Both the position numbers and the translations under genes were made by a program. This document shows, one piece after another, positions 61,372-64,000 of a DNA stretch of 64,000 nucleotides. Below the pieces are notes generated by a model that saw only the letters and a list, made by a program, of their open reading frames with translations, was not told the origin of the DNA and searched no databases. Origin of the DNA: Kordia sp. TARA_039_SRF (lineage in GTDB: Bacteria; Bacteroidota; Bacteroidia; Flavobacteriales; Flavobacteriaceae); the NCBI GenBank assembly GCA_006383075.2, contig SMNH02000006.1:3899-67898 (forward strand). The letters are read 5' to 3'. Positions within the stretch are counted from its first letter, which is position 1, and every line of letters begins with the position of its first letter.

Positions 61372-62913
61372 TTATTGAACAATCAATTTTTTTAGCGTGG
61401 TTGTTCGAGCGGTTTTGATTTGTACCATATACATACCGCTAGAAAGTGCAGTTAGTGATACAGTTTCAAAATTGCTGCGTAAGTTTTCACGACTAAGAAT
61501 TCGTTTTCCTGATAAATCATATATCGAAATTTGCTCTACATTCGTTGGTGCTTGAACATGTAATTGATGTTGCGCAGGATTTGGAAACATACGAATTTCG
61601 TCGGTTGTGGCGTCGATATCATTCACGCTTAACGTGGTTGTATCTTGCACTTCTAAGATAAATCCGCCATTTTGATTTTCTAAGATTACATCGTCATTTC
61701 CTCTGCCACCCGTATTTGCTTCTAACCAAACCTGTAAATAATATGTGGCATTTGGCGTTAAGCCCGTCACTGCCAATTCGTTTTCTTGACATGCAATTGG
61801 ACTAGCATCTGCACAATTAGCATACAACGCAATTTTACCAACCAAAGGTGGCGCGTTGATTGTCATGGTTACACTTCCCGAAGTTGGCGCTTGAAATTCA
61901 TACCAAATGTCTAAAATGGTAATGCCACCTTCTTGACAACCTGGAACGCCTGTGCTATTGGTAGCGTTTTGCGTAGTGCTCGCAGCAGGTTGCGCTAAGG
62001 TAATTGAAACAGCTTGTGCACAATCGTCATTCGATGGAGAGCAGGTAGTGCTAAATCCTGGGAAATTATTTGTGTTGAATCCCCAAAAGGTATTACTCCA
62101 CGCTACATCATCTACTTCTACACAGGTTAGCGAAACATTGTCGCGTACACGAAAACTTTGTCCAATATTGGTATTGGTTCCGTTTTTGATAAAAATGGTT
62201 TCCAACAACGGATTGTCTTCTGCACGTACATCAACAAGTGCTGTATTTGCAGATAAATCAATATAGGTTAGTTGTAAATTGTCATCAAATTCTATGTTTT
62301 CTAACAATGGACATTGTGTCACATCTAATAAATAAAGGTCGTTATTGTTATTTGCCAAAAGCGAGCGCAATGCAGGACAGTTGGAGAAATCCAATTCTGG
62401 AACATTAACAAAGTTGATATACACATCATCTAACAAAGGATTGTTTCCTAGTGTTAGCGATTCTAATGTTAAGTTTTCAAGATTCAAACTTGCTAAATTA
62501 GGACTGTTGGAAAGATCAATATTGGTAAAGGCAGCATCTTTGATGTTTACGTATGTTAAATTGACCAAAGCACTTAAATCGATAGTAGTATCAGTAACGT
62601 CTCTAATGGTCAGTTCTTCTAAGGCTGTGAGGTTTTCAATAGCTGAAATATCTGCTACGGGATCATCTATTCGTAAATCTTTTAGTGCTACAAAATCTTG
62701 TAACCCTGTGATGTCGGTTACGATAAAGTTTCCAAAATCAAAGTCTAAAAGAGTGTTGATGTTTCCCGTAAGAACCAAATTATCTAACGGACCAGAATCA
62801 AGGCCTAATTGTTGTAATCTGGATTCAAAGGCATCGTCTGGCACAAAAGTAGTTTGAGCAAACGCGGTTACACTTGTAAAAAAAGTGAGCAATACTAGTA
62901 ATTTTCTTTTCAT
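61372..62913 (-). CDS. T9SS-secreted leucine-rich-repeat protein
   Basis: The ATG at 62913 (MKRKLLVLLTFFTSVTAFAQ) gives 513 residues with a proper signal peptide; the ATG at 62946 adds 11 residues in front of it. About ten leucine-rich-like repeats follow (LTYVNIKDAAFTNIDLSNSP, LASLNLENLTLESLTLGNNP, LENIEFDDNLQLTYIDLSAN). Next come a beta-sandwich domain (APTSGSVTMTINAPPLVGKI) and a type A T9SS sorting domain (IRMFPNPAQHQLHVQ, ending in LKKLIVQ). It is probably displayed on the cell surface or released, and serves in binding or adhesion. Confidence 0.9.
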   Translation of the reverse strand: MKRKLLVLLTFFTSVTAFAQTTFVPDDAFESRLQQLGLDSGPLDNLVLTGNINTLLDFDFGNFIVTDITGLQDFVALKDLRIDDPVADISAIENLTALEELTIRDVTDTTIDLSALVNLTYVNIKDAAFTNIDLSNSPNLASLNLENLTLESLTLGNNPLLDDVYINFVNVPELDFSNCPALRSLLANNNNDLYLLDVTQCPLLENIEFDDNLQLTYIDLSANTALVDVRAEDNPLLETIFIKNGTNTNIGQSFRVRDNVSLTCVEVDDVAWSNTFWGFNTNNFPGFSTTCSPSNDDCAQAVSITLAQPAASTTQNATNSTGVPGCQEGGITILDIWYEFQAPTSGSVTMTINAPPLVGKIALYANCADASPIACQENELAVTGLTPNATYYLQVWLEANTGGRGNDDVILENQNGGFILEVQDTTTLSVNDIDATTDEIRMFPNPAQHQLHVQAPTNVEQISIYDLSGKRILSRENLRSNFETVSLTALSSGMYMVQIKTARTTTLKKLIVQ

Positions 62914-62938
62914 AAAGTAAAGTTTAAAATTATTGAAA

Positions 62939-62979
62939 GTCCGCATGCACGTTTTGTGTATACAAATGCGTGCACGGAC
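62939..62979. terminator. Long hairpin between the DUF4412-like and leucine-rich-repeat genes
   Basis: GTCCG-CA-TGCACG (62939-62951) pairs with CGTGCACGGAC (62969-62979), with a 2-nt bulge; an inner TTTGT / ACAAA pairing extends it. A T run follows on the plus side and a weaker T-rich stretch on the minus side. Probably the terminator of the minus-strand DUF4412-like gene, allowing some read-through. Confidence 0.55.
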
Positions 62980-62997
62980 AGTTTTTTTAATGATAGA

Positions 62998-64000
62998 TTA
63001 AAACATTTTTTTGTATTCTTTCGGATTGATGGTTTTGTTGATATTTTCTTTGATAGCAATGGTTTTACTCGTCATGTTTCCATCTTTTGATTGTACACTG
63101 TATTCCATAATATAACCATCTACAACACCTGTATTTTGCATAAACCAATTGGATAGTTTGATGCTTGGTGCTACCCAAAAATTAACTTTTACATTTTTGT
63201 CAGACATTGCATATTCGTGACAAGTAGCGCCCAAAATAGTTTTGGTATTTCCTGTTTTTTGAAGTTTTGTATAATCGTAATTTGCCATTTGCTCAGTTGG
63301 ATTCTGCATTTTTTGTCCCATCATGCCGCTTGACATGCGCATTTTCATTCCGCTAGTTTCTACGAAAATATGAGCGTTTCCTTTGTCCATTACAATAATT
63401 GATTCGCCGTCCATTTCATCTTCTGAGTATTCGCTCATATCTGCTTTCATGGCAATATATTTTGTGTTTGGATTGAGTAAATACGACATTTTGTAACTTC
63501 TATTTTGCTCAGGAACAGAAATCTCCGTTACTGCTTCATACGAAAATTGGTAAATTCCAGGTGTTGGCGTATTGTTAGCTGTACTTGGCGTGATGCTATA
63601 TCCTGTGTTTGAAGTGTTTTGCGAATTGTTCGTTTTTGTCACCGTTTCTTCAGAAGTGTATTTTGGACTTTTTCCTGTAACTTCACCATTAATTGTTGTA
63701 TTGTAAAACGTTTCCGAATAATCACTACTATTTGCTTTGCGAATGACCGTTCGTAAAGAAGCTTCTCCGGAAAAACTGAGTTGTACTTTTTCGTCCGACA
63801 ATACAGCAACTGTAACTTCGCCTTTTAAGACATCATAATTTTGATAATCGTCCGTAACGGCACGTTTAAAATTATCATCAGACTTTTTGTTATATGGTAA
63901 TTGCGGATCATAACCAAGTTGTAAGGAGGCTTCTTCAGGAATTTTAAACGTACGTTTGCCCGAATCGGTAGCATTTTTTAAATCGGCGGTTGTTTTGACG
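62998..64000 (-). CDS. DUF4412-like protein (5' truncated at the window edge)
   Basis: The frame is open to the window end (codons before the TTG at 63801 read ...DDYQNYDVLKGEVTVAVL and continue with PEEASLQLGYDPQLPYNKKS upstream), so the start lies outside. The visible part of about 334 residues contains a DUF4412-type region: MKADMSEYSEDEMDGESII, ILGATCHEYAMSDKN, VNFWVAPSIKLSNWF. It is very Ser/Thr/Asn-rich in the middle. Proteins of this type are usually exported and of unknown function; the signal cannot be checked here. Confidence 0.8.
   Translation of the reverse strand, partial: VKTTADLKNATDSGKRTFKIPEEASLQLGYDPQLPYNKKSDDNFKRAVTDDYQNYDVLKGEVTVAVLSDEKVQLSFSGEASLRTVIRKANSSDYSETFYNTTINGEVTGKSPKYTSEETVTKTNNSQNTSNTGYSITPSTANNTPTPGIYQFSYEAVTEISVPEQNRSYKMSYLLNPNTKYIAMKADMSEYSEDEMDGESIIVMDKGNAHIFVETSGMKMRMSSGMMGQKMQNPTEQMANYDYTKLQKTGNTKTILGATCHEYAMSDKNVKVNFWVAPSIKLSNWFMQNTGVVDGYIMEYSVQSKDGNMTSKTIAIKENINKTINPKEYKKMF

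Overview
The window is a low-GC stretch of a Bacteroidota chromosome, most likely a marine flavobacterium (family Flavobacteriaceae, perhaps Kordia-like; the genus is inferred from gene style only). Supporting signs are Na+-NQR genes, type IX secretion C-terminal domains on two secreted proteins, many SPII lipoproteins, TAnnTTTG promoter boxes, almost no Shine-Dalgarno sequences, and GG-leader peptides starting MKKKNL..LNK.

0-5 kb: the end of the nqr operon (nqrE truncated by the window edge, nqrF) and a secreted S9 peptidase. 5.3-18.3 kb: a complete [NiFe]-hydrogenase locus. It holds cytoplasmic group 2a-type small and large subunits, a strong terminator, then a tightly packed accessory operon (maturation protease, two small unknown proteins, a TPR protein, hypA, B, F, C, D, E and an NHL propeller protein), with a convergent nickel permease at the end. 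Together these make, metallate and process an uptake hydrogenase that probably feeds H2 electrons to the respiratory chain. 18.5-19.9 kb: a conserved 120-aa protein and apbE, the flavin transferase needed by Na+-NQR; the hydrogenase locus thus sits between two Nqr-related gene sets.

20-26.4 kb: two cysteine-rich GG-leader peptides in tandem, a third shorter one on the minus strand, and a housekeeping minus-strand block (methyltransferase, map, HAD hydrolase, thioredoxin-like lipoprotein, gpmI). 26.5-37.4 kb: peptidases (M48, VanY-like, PepE, M1, S8), two acetyltransferases, tRNA-Gly(TCC), tatA and a PAP2 phosphatase.

37.5-50.7 kb: a kynurenine-degradation region (kynU, kmo, 2-aminomuconate deaminase, 2-aminomuconate semialdehyde dehydrogenase, ACMS decarboxylase) interrupted by unrelated or unknown genes and by short palindromic repeats. 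The 3-hydroxyanthranilate dioxygenase step is missing here. 50.8-64 kb: a T9SS-secreted N-formylglutamate-amidohydrolase-like protein, a methyltransferase, a zinc-ribbon-family protein without its cysteines, a Nif3-like protein, lpxK, a repeat array with variable hairpin cores, a TPR-CHAT protein, a lipoprotein, a T9SS leucine-rich-repeat protein and a partial DUF4412-like gene.

The signals most worth following are the unknown hydrogenase accessory genes, the GG-leader peptides without visible modifying enzymes, a GIY-YIG nuclease gene bracketed by inverted palindromic repeats, and the related variable-core repeat array.
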